A stretch of DNA of 11,730 nucleotides from Sphingomonadaceae bacterium. GTDB taxonomy: Bacteria; Pseudomonadota; Alphaproteobacteria; Sphingomonadales; Sphingomonadaceae. Under the pieces are notes generated by a model. It saw only the letters and a program-made list of their open reading frames with translations, did no database searches and had not been told where the DNA came from. How positions within the stretch are numbered: position 1 is the first letter of the stretch; every line of letters starts with the position of its first letter. The stretch is taken from NCBI GenBank assembly GCA_009923795.1, contig RFSU01000055.1, positions 1 through 11,730 of the forward strand, read 5' to 3'. A program made the position numbers and the translations under genes. This document shows, piece by piece, positions 1 to 7,299 of this stretch.

Positions 1-561
1 CAGACGCTTGGGTACCCCATGGCCGGTGTGAACGTGAAAATCATGAGCCTTGAAACGGGCGAAGCGCTTCCGGTTGGTGAACGCGGCGAAGTTTGGATAA
101 AGGGCTATAACCTCCTCGACGGCTATTACCGCGACCCAGCCAAGACCGCCGAGGCGCTAGATACCGATGGGTGGTACCGCAGCGGAGATATCGGCTCACT
201 CGACGCGCACGGGCATTTGCGGTTTCATGGCCGCTTCAAGGATATGCTGAAGGTGGGCGGAGAGAATGTCGCGGCAGCCGAGGTGGAAGCCGTGCTCGCC
301 ACACATGACGGGGTCCAAATCGCACAGGTGGTTGGCCTGCCCGACGCGCGGCTCGCAGAAGTTCCGGCAGCCTTCATTGAACGCAGCGGCAAGTGTGACG
401 TGAATGAGGAGGAGCTGGTGCGTTACGTGAAGGAACGCATTGCGTCTTTCAAAGTCCCCCGCCACATTCGCTTCGTGGATGAATGGCCAATGTCTGCATC
501 CAAAATTCAAAAGTTCAAGCTGCGCCAACAATTAATGGCCGAGCTTGATCTGGCCGATTGA
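1..561 (+). CDS. Acyl-CoA synthetase (AMP-forming), C-terminal part, cut by the left edge
   Basis: This is the C-terminal part of an ANL-superfamily ligase that activates a carboxylic acid to its CoA thioester through an acyl-adenylate. The frame is open from base 1, so the Met at 19 is internal and the true start lies outside the window. Visible motifs are the WYRSGDIG block (adenylate-binding Asp), the hinge block GRFKDMLKVGGENV, and the C-terminal PMSASKIQKFKLR block. The lysine of IQK (codon 511-513) should be the catalytic adenylation lysine. The Gly usual in PxTxxGKxxK is Ser here, but the Lys is kept. The next gene starts 10 bases after the stop. With an acyl-CoA dehydrogenase and hotdog hydratases downstream, it probably primes a substrate or intermediate for beta-oxidation. 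Family assignment is firm; the acid substrate is unknown. Confidence 0.95.
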   Translation, partial: QTLGYPMAGVNVKIMSLETGEALPVGERGEVWIKGYNLLDGYYRDPAKTAEALDTDGWYRSGDIGSLDAHGHLRFHGRFKDMLKVGGENVAAAEVEAVLATHDGVQIAQVVGLPDARLAEVPAAFIERSGKCDVNEEELVRYVKERIASFKVPRHIRFVDEWPMSASKIQKFKLRQQLMAELDLAD

Positions 562-566
562 GAGGA
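561..566 (+). promoter_or_regulatory. Ribosome binding site that fixes the SDR start at 572
   Basis: AGAGGA, overlapping the last base of the ligase stop codon, lies 5 bases before the ATG at 572. An earlier in-frame ATG at 545 lies inside the ligase gene, has no comparable site, and would put nine extra residues before the Rossmann strand. The start at 572 is therefore preferred. Confidence 0.6.
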
Positions 567-571
567 AATCG

Positions 572-1354
572 ATGCGCGTCATTATCACCGGAGCGGCAAG
601 CGGCATTGGCCGGGCTCTGGCCGAACGGTTGGCGGCTTGCGCACTGATCACCGGATCGCACCAGATGCTTCTGACCGACCGGGATTCTGACGGACTGAAG
701 ACTGTTGCTGAAGCGATCGGCCCGAATGCCGCCATTTGCGTGGCAGACTTATCCACGCCGAATTGCGGAGATGAAATCGTCTCCGCTGCCATTGCCCATA
801 TGGGCGGCATTGATGCTGTGGTGAGCAATGCGGGCATTATCGCGGCTGGTGCGCTGGTCGATCTGTCGCCTGCCGATTTCGACCGGATTTACAGCGTCAA
901 TACCCGCGCGACCTGGGCGTTGGCAAAGGCTGCGCATCCTTATCTAGCCGCCAGCAAAGGCGCTTTCGTTGCAACAGCATCCATGTCTGCAACACAGCCT
1001 ACGCCGGGGCTGGGCTTCTATTCATCCAGCAAAGCGGCGCTGCTCATGCTCATCCGCCAGCTTTCGCTGGAATGGGGCAAGGATGGCATTCGCTGCAACA
1101 GTGTTTCGCCGGGTCCAACATACACGCCGATGACCAAAGCCGGCTATGATGATACCGCACGCCGCGCCCAGCGTGAATCGATGATCCCGCTCGGCAAGCT
1201 TGGCATGGCAGAGGATGTCGCCAACGCGATCCTGTTCCTAATCAGCCCGTTTGCCGGGCACATCAATGGCATCGACATTCTGGTCGATGGCGGGATGAGC
1301 AACAATTTGATGCCCGCAACCGGTGGGGGAACCGGGCAAAAAGCCAGCAACTAG
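572..1354 (+). CDS. Short-chain dehydrogenase/reductase (SDR), classical type
   Basis: This is a cytoplasmic NAD(P)-dependent alcohol/ketone oxidoreductase of 260 residues, typical classical SDR length. The Rossmann glycine motif TGAASGIG is at residues 6-13. SNAG stands in for NNAG, a Ser in ATASMSA is the likely catalytic Ser, and the YSSSK motif gives Tyr150 and Lys154. The C-terminal VDGG motif is present. An Asp follows the second strand (LLTDRD), which in this family usually means preference for NAD over NADP. Right after strand 1 the sequence is somewhat longer than usual (CALITGSHQ). It lies between the CoA ligase and the FAH-family gene, so it probably oxidises a hydroxyl intermediate of the pathway. 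The substrate cannot be inferred. Confidence 0.93.
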   Translation: MRVIITGAASGIGRALAERLAACALITGSHQMLLTDRDSDGLKTVAEAIGPNAAICVADLSTPNCGDEIVSAAIAHMGGIDAVVSNAGIIAAGALVDLSPADFDRIYSVNTRATWALAKAAHPYLAASKGAFVATASMSATQPTPGLGFYSSSKAALLMLIRQLSLEWGKDGIRCNSVSPGPTYTPMTKAGYDDTARRAQRESMIPLGKLGMAEDVANAILFLISPFAGHINGIDILVDGGMSNNLMPATGGGTGQKASN

Positions 1355-1374
1355 TTTTAACTTCGGAGAAGAAA

Positions 1375-2214
1375 ATGCGACTCGCACGAGTAACCAGAAA
1401 CGGAAAAATCGGCCTCGCGGCCAAAAGCGGCAATGCCGTGACCATGGCCTTCGGCGCAGACGTGGCCGATCTTGATGCACATATTGCGGCCGGCACACTG
1501 GCTGAAGCAGGCGCAAAGGCTGCAGCTGGTGAGGCAGTTGACGAAGCGACACTGAACTTTCTGCCGCCGATCACTAAGCCATCCAAAATCATCTGCCTTG
1601 GCCTCAATTACCGCGACCATGCCGAAGAATCCGGCCTCGGCATCCCGGAATTTCCAGTGCTTTTCGCACGCTTCCCGTCCAGCCTGACTGGCCATGGCGC
1701 ACCAGTCATTCTGCCGAAAGTGTCAAGCCAACTCGATTGGGAAGCGGAACTCGTGGTCGTCCTTTCCAAGGGTGGCAAAAACATCGGCGAAGCTGATGCA
1801 TTGAACCATGTTGCAGGCTATTCCGTGTTCAACGACGCCTCGATCCGCGATTATCAACTGCGCACGCCGCAATGGACCGCAGGGAAGAATTTTGACGATA
1901 CTGGTGCATTTGGACCGTATCTTGTGACACCCGAAGAATTGCCTGCTGGTGCGGCCGGCCTGAAGATCGAGTGCCGCGTCAACGGACAGATCATGCAGTC
2001 TTCCAACACCGGCAAACTGATTTTCACGGTCGCCAACACCATCCACCTGCTGTCCACCTTCATGACGCTGGAAGCGGGTGACATGCTGGTGATGGGGACG
2101 CCGGGGGGCGTTGGCGTCGCCCGCGATCCGCAAGTGTGGATGAAGGCGGGCGATGTTTGCGAAGTGGAGATCGAAGGCGTCGGCCTGCTCAGCAACCCGA
2201 TCGTCGCAGAATAA
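1375..2214 (+). CDS. Fumarylacetoacetate hydrolase (FAH) family protein
   Basis: This 279-residue protein has a short N-terminal domain (about 1-65) followed by the FAH catalytic fold, which starts at KIICLGLNYRDHAEE. The divalent-metal ligands are visible as an E-x-E pair in DWEAEL (Glu123, Glu125) and Asp154 in FNDASIRD, with the spacing expected for HpcE-like enzymes. Further family landmarks are QWTAGKNFDDTGAFGP and the late TPGGVG. Members hydrolyse, hydrate, isomerise or decarboxylate 2-oxo acids, for example acylpyruvate hydrolase or 2-hydroxydienoate hydratase/isomerase. GGAGAA lies 4 bases before the ATG. The extradiol dioxygenase gene follows 25 bases later, so it may process the 2-oxo acid made after ring cleavage. 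Family is certain; the exact reaction is not. Confidence 0.93.
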   Translation: MRLARVTRNGKIGLAAKSGNAVTMAFGADVADLDAHIAAGTLAEAGAKAAAGEAVDEATLNFLPPITKPSKIICLGLNYRDHAEESGLGIPEFPVLFARFPSSLTGHGAPVILPKVSSQLDWEAELVVVLSKGGKNIGEADALNHVAGYSVFNDASIRDYQLRTPQWTAGKNFDDTGAFGPYLVTPEELPAGAAGLKIECRVNGQIMQSSNTGKLIFTVANTIHLLSTFMTLEAGDMLVMGTPGGVGVARDPQVWMKAGDVCEVEIEGVGLLSNPIVAE

Positions 2215-2239
2215 GCCACGCATAGGTTAGGAGAGGAAA

Positions 2240-3181
2240 ATGCCGCAAAAGCGTGCTGGAGCCTTAGGCATCCATTCAATCGATCATTTTGGCCTGCAAG
2301 TGCCTGATCTTGCCGTAGCACGATCCTTCTACGAAGCCTTCGGGCTTGACGTGCGCGCGGAAGGTGCCGGGCTGGGCATTTACGCCAAGAACAACGATCA
2401 TTGCTGGAGCCGGGTCGTGCTGGCGTCTGCCAAGCAGTTGCGCTATCTGAGCTTCGGCATCTACGCCGAGGATGAAGCGGCTCTCCACGCCCATCTCGAT
2501 GCGAAGGGCGTCACGCGCATCGCGGCGCTGTCGGGGGCACCGGAAGGCGGCATCTGGATAGAAGGGTTTGACGGGTTACCGCTGCACATTCAGGTGAGCA
2601 CGAAATGTTCGCCTGACGACAAGACAGCGTTTGAAAACGTCTCTTCCAAGGCGGGCACTTCCGGGGCTGTCTTCAATTCGGCAGCGCCGAAGACCCATCC
2701 GCGCCATCTCTCACATTTCGCTATCTTCACGACCGATGTGATCGCAGCGACGGCCTGGTATGAAAACATGCTCGGCCTGCGGCTGTCGGACGGCAGCGGG
2801 CCTGTGGTCGCGTTCCTGCATGGCGCACATGGCAGCGATCACCATCTGCTGGCGTTGGTGGGGTCCAGCCATCGCGGCATGCATCATTCCAGCTGGGATG
2901 TCGGATCTTTTCAGGAAGTCGGACTGGGATCGGCGCAGATGTTCCGCGCGGGATATAAGGAAGGCTGGGGCGTCGGTCGCCACGTATTGGGTGGCAATTA
3001 TTTCTATTACGCCCGCGACCCTTGGGGCAGCTACTGCGAATATTCAGCGGATATCGACTATATTCCCGCAGATTGCGTCTGGCCTTCAGCGCAGCATGCG
3101 CCCGAAGACAGCTTCTATCTCTGGGGTCCGGACGTGCCTCCGGAACTCGTCTCCAACCTTGAGCCGGGAGCACCCGCATAA
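2240..3181 (+). CDS. Type I extradiol ring-cleavage dioxygenase (VOC superfamily)
   Basis: A 313-residue two-domain VOC protein: N-terminal module about 12-125, linker, catalytic module about 150-300. The whole active-site set of BphC-type enzymes is present in order: Fe(II) ligands His159 (HLSHF), His216 (GMHHSSWD) and Glu267 (GSYCEY), plus second-shell His201, His248 (GRHVLGGN) and Tyr257 (YYARDPWG). The His248-Tyr257-Glu267 spacing (9 and 10) is that of the biphenyl-diol enzymes. The PROSITE-type extradiol signature fits except for a Tyr at its hydrophobic position. It should open a catechol-type ring next to the hydroxyls (meta cleavage) in the cytoplasm. AGGAGAGG precedes the ATG, and its stop shares one base with the next start (TAATG). 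The substrate is unknown; it could also be a divergent VOC enzyme with another oxygenase reaction. Confidence 0.85.
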   Translation: MPQKRAGALGIHSIDHFGLQVPDLAVARSFYEAFGLDVRAEGAGLGIYAKNNDHCWSRVVLASAKQLRYLSFGIYAEDEAALHAHLDAKGVTRIAALSGAPEGGIWIEGFDGLPLHIQVSTKCSPDDKTAFENVSSKAGTSGAVFNSAAPKTHPRHLSHFAIFTTDVIAATAWYENMLGLRLSDGSGPVVAFLHGAHGSDHHLLALVGSSHRGMHHSSWDVGSFQEVGLGSAQMFRAGYKEGWGVGRHVLGGNYFYYARDPWGSYCEYSADIDYIPADCVWPSAQHAPEDSFYLWGPDVPPELVSNLEPGAPA

Positions 3182-3906
3182 TGGCGACTTTCCTATTAAT
3201 GCACGGCGGCGGCATGGGTGGCTGGACGTGGAAGTTCATGCGCGCTCTGCTCGAAGCCAAGGGACACAACGTCTTCACGCCAACCTTCACCGGCTTTGGC
3301 GAGCGGGTGCATCTTATCGGCCGTGATGTCGGCAATGCCACGCATGTTACCGACGTGGTGAACGTGCTGCACTTTGAAGACCTAAGGGATGTAATCCTTG
3401 TGGCCCACAGCTATGCGGGCACCGTCGCACCTGGTGTGCTCGCACAGGCGGGGGAAAGGATCGCCCGCGTCATTTACCTGGATGCCATCATCCCTTACGC
3501 CGGTGAACGGATCGCCTCTCTGCTCGGTTTTGCCAGCGAAGCGGACATGGCAGGGCTCAATGCCGTGCTAGATGCAGGCGAAGGGCCGATCGGATCCGGC
3601 GTGCATGAACAACAGCGCGCCATGGCCAAAGAACATCCACACATGATGAACCGGAACCGGGAACAATGGCTACTCGACCATCTGTCTGACCAGCCGATGC
3701 GCGCCACTTGCTGTGTTATTCCGGTGGGCGCCGAAAGCATCACGCACAAGGTGGACTATATCGCCGCAAAACACACCATCATGACCGCAATGCATGACCG
3801 CGCCCGCACGCTGGGCTGGACATTGCATGAGCATCCCGGCGACCACGCCTTCAACGTCGGTGACCCCGAAGGTGTCACCGACATGATCCTGAAGATCATC
3901 GCCTGA
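3181..3906 (+). CDS. Alpha/beta hydrolase, esterase / hydroxynitrile-lyase-like
   Basis: A 241-residue single-domain alpha/beta hydrolase with the short lid typical of the plant salicylate-esterase/hydroxynitrile-lyase group and bacterial carboxylesterases such as pyrethroid hydrolases. The oxyanion-hole loop HGGGMGGWTW is at residues 8-17 and the TGFGERVHL segment follows. The nucleophile is Ser77 in AHSYAG, where the classical GxSxG glycines are Ala. The catalytic His is His222 in GDHAF. The acid is less clear; Glu185 (GAES) or a nearby Asp are candidates. Start and stop overlap both neighbours by one base (TAATG and TGATG). Just after the ring-cleavage dioxygenase it could hydrolyse an ester, lactone or C-C bond of the cleavage product. 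It does not look like a canonical BphD/HsaD hydrolase, so ester or lactone hydrolysis is more likely. Confidence 0.88.
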   Translation: MATFLLMHGGGMGGWTWKFMRALLEAKGHNVFTPTFTGFGERVHLIGRDVGNATHVTDVVNVLHFEDLRDVILVAHSYAGTVAPGVLAQAGERIARVIYLDAIIPYAGERIASLLGFASEADMAGLNAVLDAGEGPIGSGVHEQQRAMAKEHPHMMNRNREQWLLDHLSDQPMRATCCVIPVGAESITHKVDYIAAKHTIMTAMHDRARTLGWTLHEHPGDHAFNVGDPEGVTDMILKIIA

Positions 3907-4670
3907 TGGACGCAGCAAACCTGTTTTCGGTCAAAGGGCGCGTTGCTCTAGTGACGGGCGGTAGTGCAGGCATCGGGCGGATGATTGCAACCGGGCTCGC
4001 AGCCGCCGGTGCGCGCGTGTACATTTGCGCGCGCGGGGCAGAAAAGGTTGCCAGCGCGGCGGCCGAAATCGACGGCGACGTCTTCGGCCTTGCGGCAGAC
4101 GTGTCGACTGCCGACGGCATCGCGACGCTGGTTGCGGAAATCGCGGGACGAGAAAAAGCGATGCACATCCTCGTCAACAATGCAGGCACGCTTACGGACG
4201 CCCCGCTTGACGCGTTCAGCGAGAGCGAGTGGGATGACGTGATCGACCTCAATCTCAAAACGCCTTTCTTTTTGATGCAGAAGCTCCTGCCGTTGCTCCG
4301 TGCAGGCGCGACGGCAGATCGGCCCTCGACTGTGATCAACATCGGTTCTGTCGGTGCGCTCAAGATCGGCCCGCGAGAAGTCTACAGCTACCAAGCGTCC
4401 AAGGGCGCGATCCACTGGCTTACAAAGTCGCTCGCCAAAAAACTGGGTGCTGAAAACATTACCGTCAATGCCATTGCGCCCGGCTTTTTCGAGAGCGACA
4501 TGACCGTCATCAAGGATGATGCAATGCGCAAGATGGTCGAGGGCATGGTTCCGCGCGGCCGCACGGGCAAGCCCGAGGACATGGCCGGCGCGGCCATATA
4601 CCTCGCCAGCCGCGCAGGGGCCTACGTGACGGGCTCGGTCATTCCGGTTGAAGGCGGGCTGGCGATTTGA
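3906..4670 (+). CDS. SDR-family oxidoreductase (FabG-like)
   Basis: This 254-residue classical SDR has every canonical motif: TGGSAGIG (residues 17-24), NNAG, a Ser in INIGSVGA, YQASK with Tyr162 and Lys166, and PVEGG near the C-terminus. After strand 2 the sequence reads CARGAEK, with Arg rather than Asp, which in this family tends to go with NADP(H). The start overlaps the hydrolase stop by one base (TGATG). The acyl-CoA dehydrogenase follows after a 51-base gap, the second largest inside the operon. A 3-hydroxyacyl-CoA or ring-hydroxyl dehydrogenase step is plausible from context, but the sequence does not decide it. Confidence 0.93.
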   Translation: MDAANLFSVKGRVALVTGGSAGIGRMIATGLAAAGARVYICARGAEKVASAAAEIDGDVFGLAADVSTADGIATLVAEIAGREKAMHILVNNAGTLTDAPLDAFSESEWDDVIDLNLKTPFFLMQKLLPLLRAGATADRPSTVINIGSVGALKIGPREVYSYQASKGAIHWLTKSLAKKLGAENITVNAIAPGFFESDMTVIKDDAMRKMVEGMVPRGRTGKPEDMAGAAIYLASRAGAYVTGSVIPVEGGLAI

Positions 4671-4710
4671 ACCTGACGTTCGACAGGTTGCCCGCAGCGC
4701 GATGTGTTCC

Positions 4711-4716
4711 AAGGGA
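4711..4716 (+). promoter_or_regulatory. Ribosome binding site that fixes the acyl-CoA dehydrogenase start at 4722
   Basis: AAGGGA lies 5 bases before the ATG at 4722, which begins MDFNLTEEQ, the normal N-terminus of an acyl-CoA dehydrogenase. The earlier in-frame ATG at 4704 would add six residues upstream of this conserved start and has no good site of its own. Confidence 0.55.
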
Positions 4717-4721
4717 TAGTA

Positions 4722-5885
4722 ATGGACTTTAATCTCACCGAAGAACAAGCCGCCTTCCGCGACGTCGTGCGTCGCTGGGTGGATGCCGAACTTCCCAAGG
4801 ATCTCATGCGCAAGCTTGAGGCTGATGAGGAAAACTACCCCTATGAAATCTGGGACAAGCTGAAGGATCAAGGCTTTTTCGGCATTGGTATTCCAGAGGA
4901 ATATGGCGGACTGGGAGGCGATGTTGTCCTGCAGATGATCTTTGCACGGGAAATGGCGCGTACGGCTGGTGGCCTGCTTTGGGTCTGGGGCCTCACCTCC
5001 TTTGGCGGGGCCAAGACGTTGACGGCCGCAGGCACAGAAGAACAGCGCCAAAAGTGGCTGCCGATGATGGCCGCGGGCGATCTTCGCGTCTCCTTGTCGA
5101 TGACGGAACCGGATGGCGGTACCGATGTACTAGGCGCGATGAAGACCTATGCCGACAAGGTAGATGGCGGCTGGGTAATCAATGGCGCCAAGATGTGGAC
5201 AACAGCCGCCAAGGCGGCAGATCGCTTGCTGGTGCTTGCACGATCGGATCGCAACGCCGCCAAAAAGCATCACGGTCTGACCGCCTTCTTTGTCGATGCA
5301 AAATCCAAAGGCATCACCGCCAGCCTGCTGCCCAAGTTGGGCATGCGCGCGATGGGAAGCTGTTCAGTCACATATGACGACGTGTTCGTGCCCGACTGCG
5401 ATGTTCTGGGTGAGCCGCACCTGGCTTGGGGCGCAATGCTACCGAGCCTCAACAATGAACGCATCATGGTCGGCGCCCAGTGTCTTGGAGCGATAGATGG
5501 CGTGCTGGAAGACGCGCTGGCCTATATGATGCAGCGCAAGGCGTTCGGCAAATACATCGGCGAGTTCCAGATCCTCCAGCATTATGTTGCAGACATCGCA
5601 ACCTCGCAAAAGCTGACCGAATTGCTGCTCTACAATGTTGCCTGGATGCAGGCGAAAGGCATGGCGTGCGGCAATGAAGCCAATATGCTGAAAATGGTCG
5701 CCACCGAAAATGCAGTGAAGGCAGCGGACCTTGGCATCCAAATCCTCGGCGGCATGGGCTATTCTGCGGAAACCGACATGCAGCGATACTGGCGCGATCA
5801 TCGCATCCTGCGCATGACCCCGATTTCCAATGAAATGGTCCGCAACTCCATTGCCGAAAATCTCGGTCTGCCGAGGTCGTTCTGA
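4722..5885 (+). CDS. Acyl-CoA dehydrogenase
   Basis: This 387-residue FAD flavoenzyme introduces the alpha,beta double bond into an acyl-CoA. The three standard domains are visible: N-terminal helical region, then the middle beta domain with MTEPDGGTD and GAKMWTTAAKAAD, then the C-terminal helical domain with RKAFGK, FQILQH and QILGGMGYSAETD. The position that normally carries the catalytic Glu (YEGT in short- and medium-chain enzymes) reads TPISNEM, with Pro367 in place of Glu. Glu246 in NNERIMVGA instead aligns with the helix-G glutamate used by isovaleryl-CoA and long-chain acyl-CoA dehydrogenases. This suggests a branched, bulky or cyclic acyl group. Electrons would go to ETF, which is not encoded here. 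The stop overlaps the next start (TGATG), coupling it to the hotdog pair. Confidence 0.95.
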   Translation: MDFNLTEEQAAFRDVVRRWVDAELPKDLMRKLEADEENYPYEIWDKLKDQGFFGIGIPEEYGGLGGDVVLQMIFAREMARTAGGLLWVWGLTSFGGAKTLTAAGTEEQRQKWLPMMAAGDLRVSLSMTEPDGGTDVLGAMKTYADKVDGGWVINGAKMWTTAAKAADRLLVLARSDRNAAKKHHGLTAFFVDAKSKGITASLLPKLGMRAMGSCSVTYDDVFVPDCDVLGEPHLAWGAMLPSLNNERIMVGAQCLGAIDGVLEDALAYMMQRKAFGKYIGEFQILQHYVADIATSQKLTELLLYNVAWMQAKGMACGNEANMLKMVATENAVKAADLGIQILGGMGYSAETDMQRYWRDHRILRMTPISNEMVRNSIAENLGLPRSF

Positions 5886-6343
5886 TGAGCGTCGAGGCAT
5901 TTCCTCCCGCCCCGGATGTTGCCGGCACGCCATTGGATGGCACCAAGATATTCACCATCAAGGCCGAGGAAAATGCGGCCCTGTGCGCGTCCACCGGCGT
6001 GGCTCCTGCTGGCGACGGCAGTGCGCACCCCATCTATTACTACATCGCAACGCAGGTCGCGATGGGCAAAACCGTGGCAGGCTTGTGCGAAACATGTGAG
6101 TTTGATGTGGAGGACGGCCCGATGATGGGGTCTTCCGGCATCAAATTCTCTGAACCCCTGATGGTCGGCGAAAGCTACAAGGTCACGGGCGAGATCCTCT
6201 CCCTTGTGCGCAAGCAAAGCCGCAAGCTCGGCGTGATGGACGTGCTTACTTACCGCTTGCGCCTTCACAAGCTGGCCGATGAGACCTGCATCCTTGAAAC
6301 CGACAATGTCTGGGTTCTCCCACGCAAGGAACTGGCCGCATGA
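5885..6343 (+). CDS. FAS1-like dehydratase / MaoC N-terminal-like hotdog protein
   Basis: A 152-residue hotdog-fold protein resembling the FAS1-like dehydratase domain (the N-terminal half of two-domain MaoC hydratases). Landmarks are HPIYYYIA early in the fold and GIKFSEPLMVGESYKVTGEI across the central strands. I see no D-x-N-P-x-H hydratase motif, so on its own it is probably the non-catalytic, substrate-shaping half. The next gene supplies that motif and starts inside this gene's stop (ATGA, 4-base overlap). The two therefore probably form a heteromeric enoyl-CoA hydratase, as known for the ChsH1/ChsH2 type of steroid side-chain degradation. It follows the acyl-CoA dehydrogenase that would make its enoyl-CoA substrate. 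Confidence 0.83.
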   Translation: MSVEAFPPAPDVAGTPLDGTKIFTIKAEENAALCASTGVAPAGDGSAHPIYYYIATQVAMGKTVAGLCETCEFDVEDGPMMGSSGIKFSEPLMVGESYKVTGEILSLVRKQSRKLGVMDVLTYRLRLHKLADETCILETDNVWVLPRKELAA

Positions 6344-6729
6344 GCTATTTAGTTGGAGATACATTGCCGCCTTTCGTCATCGACAGCGTCAGCGCGGAAG
6401 CCATGAAACAGTGGGCGGTTTTCCTGGCCGACCCCAACCCGATCCATCTGGATGTAGACGTGGTGAAAGCCAAGGGTCTGGGCGACCGCGTGATCAACCA
6501 GGGGCCAATCAACGTCGCCTATATGATGAACATGTTGATGGCGGCGTTCCCCGGCGCGACTATCGAGTCGATGGACTCTCGCTTTCTGGATAATGTCTAT
6601 GGCGGCGATAAGGCTGTGGCCAGCGGCTCCATCACCGCCATCGATGTCAACCGCATTTCGTGTTCGTTCACGCTCGACGTCGAAGGACGCGGCACAGTGA
6701 ATTCCGGCACGGCAACAATTTTGATCTGA
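6340..6729 (+). CDS. MaoC-like hydratase (catalytic hotdog half)
   Basis: A 129-residue single hotdog domain with the (R)-specific enoyl-CoA hydratase motif: ADPNPIHLD gives catalytic Asp31 and His36, embedded in the usual D-x-N-P-I-H context. A QGPINVAYM segment on the central helix follows. It should add water across an enoyl-CoA double bond. Single-domain MaoC proteins work as homodimers, or as heteromers with a partner such as the gene just upstream, with which it overlaps by 4 bases. Oxidation of the resulting 3-hydroxyacyl-CoA could be done by one of the SDRs in the operon. No thiolase is present in the window, so the chain-shortening step must be elsewhere or be done by another enzyme class. 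Confidence 0.9.
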   Translation: MSYLVGDTLPPFVIDSVSAEAMKQWAVFLADPNPIHLDVDVVKAKGLGDRVINQGPINVAYMMNMLMAAFPGATIESMDSRFLDNVYGGDKAVASGSITAIDVNRISCSFTLDVEGRGTVNSGTATILI

Positions 6730-6746
6730 TTTAGAGGAGAATAAAG

Positions 6747-7295
6747 ATGCCAAGTGGTCCTTTTGCGCATGTCTGCATGGTCGTAAGCGATCTTGATAAG
6801 GCGATCGAAGACTGGACAAAAATCCTGCGCGTGCTCGATCCGCAGAGCCTTGAACAGCGCATCGTGAAGTATGACGAATATTCGGCTGGCGACGATGCCG
6901 GTATGCGGTGGGCCACATTCGTCAACGAGCATTCGACCGAAATCCAGTTCATCCAGCCCGCGCCAAACACACCTATGGGGCGCCGTCTGGCCAAGGTGGG
7001 CGAACATGTCCACCACCTTTGCTTCACCACCGACGATGTGCCCGGTGCCATGGCCAAGCTGAAGGCTGAAGGCCTGCATCTGCCCGGCGATGGCGAATGC
7101 TTCAACGATGAAGATATGCCCTGGCAGAAATGGAGCTGGGTGGGTGCGCAGAGCACGCACGGCTGCCTGATCGAAGTGGCCTCACCCTATGAAAGCAAGA
7201 ATGACGGCAAATGGTATCATGCGCCGGGCAAGTTTGCTTACAAGGGTCCGGGCGAACATCCGTGCCACGCCGAAGTCGCACCGATCGCGGTTTAG
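6747..7295 (+). CDS. VOC-family protein, methylmalonyl-CoA-epimerase / glyoxalase-like
   Basis: A 182-residue VOC metalloprotein with two paired beta-alpha-beta-beta-beta modules. The four expected metal ligands are visible: His8 (FAHVCMVV), Glu65 (STEIQFIQ), His89 or His90 (HVHHLCF) and Glu143 (GCLIEVAS). This H-E-H-E set and the DLDKAIEDW helix are what methylmalonyl-CoA epimerases and lactoylglutathione lyases share. The protein is longer than a typical epimerase (about 135-150 residues), with a polar C-terminal tail from about residue 150. AGGAG lies 7 bases before the ATG. Among CoA enzymes, epimerisation or isomerisation of an acyl-CoA is a reasonable guess. With a GST downstream, a glutathione-dependent reaction is also possible. 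Confidence 0.85.
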   Translation: MPSGPFAHVCMVVSDLDKAIEDWTKILRVLDPQSLEQRIVKYDEYSAGDDAGMRWATFVNEHSTEIQFIQPAPNTPMGRRLAKVGEHVHHLCFTTDDVPGAMAKLKAEGLHLPGDGECFNDEDMPWQKWSWVGAQSTHGCLIEVASPYESKNDGKWYHAPGKFAYKGPGEHPCHAEVAPIAV

Positions 7296-7299
7296 TCCT

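Noticed and set aside
2727..3341. Minus-strand open frame (204 codons) opposite the extradiol dioxygenase
   Set aside because: Low-complexity Arg/Pro-rich translation, no domain, no ribosome site; the plus-strand gene has a complete active site.
3948..5051. Long minus-strand open frame (367 codons) opposite the second SDR and the acyl-CoA dehydrogenase
   Set aside because: It covers two well-supported plus-strand genes and the gap between them, shows no recognisable domain, and is the kind of antisense frame GC-rich codon use produces.
6349..7160. Two overlapping minus-strand open frames opposite the MaoC and VOC genes
   Set aside because: They are mutually overlapping shadows of genes with intact metal or catalytic motifs and have no family likeness.
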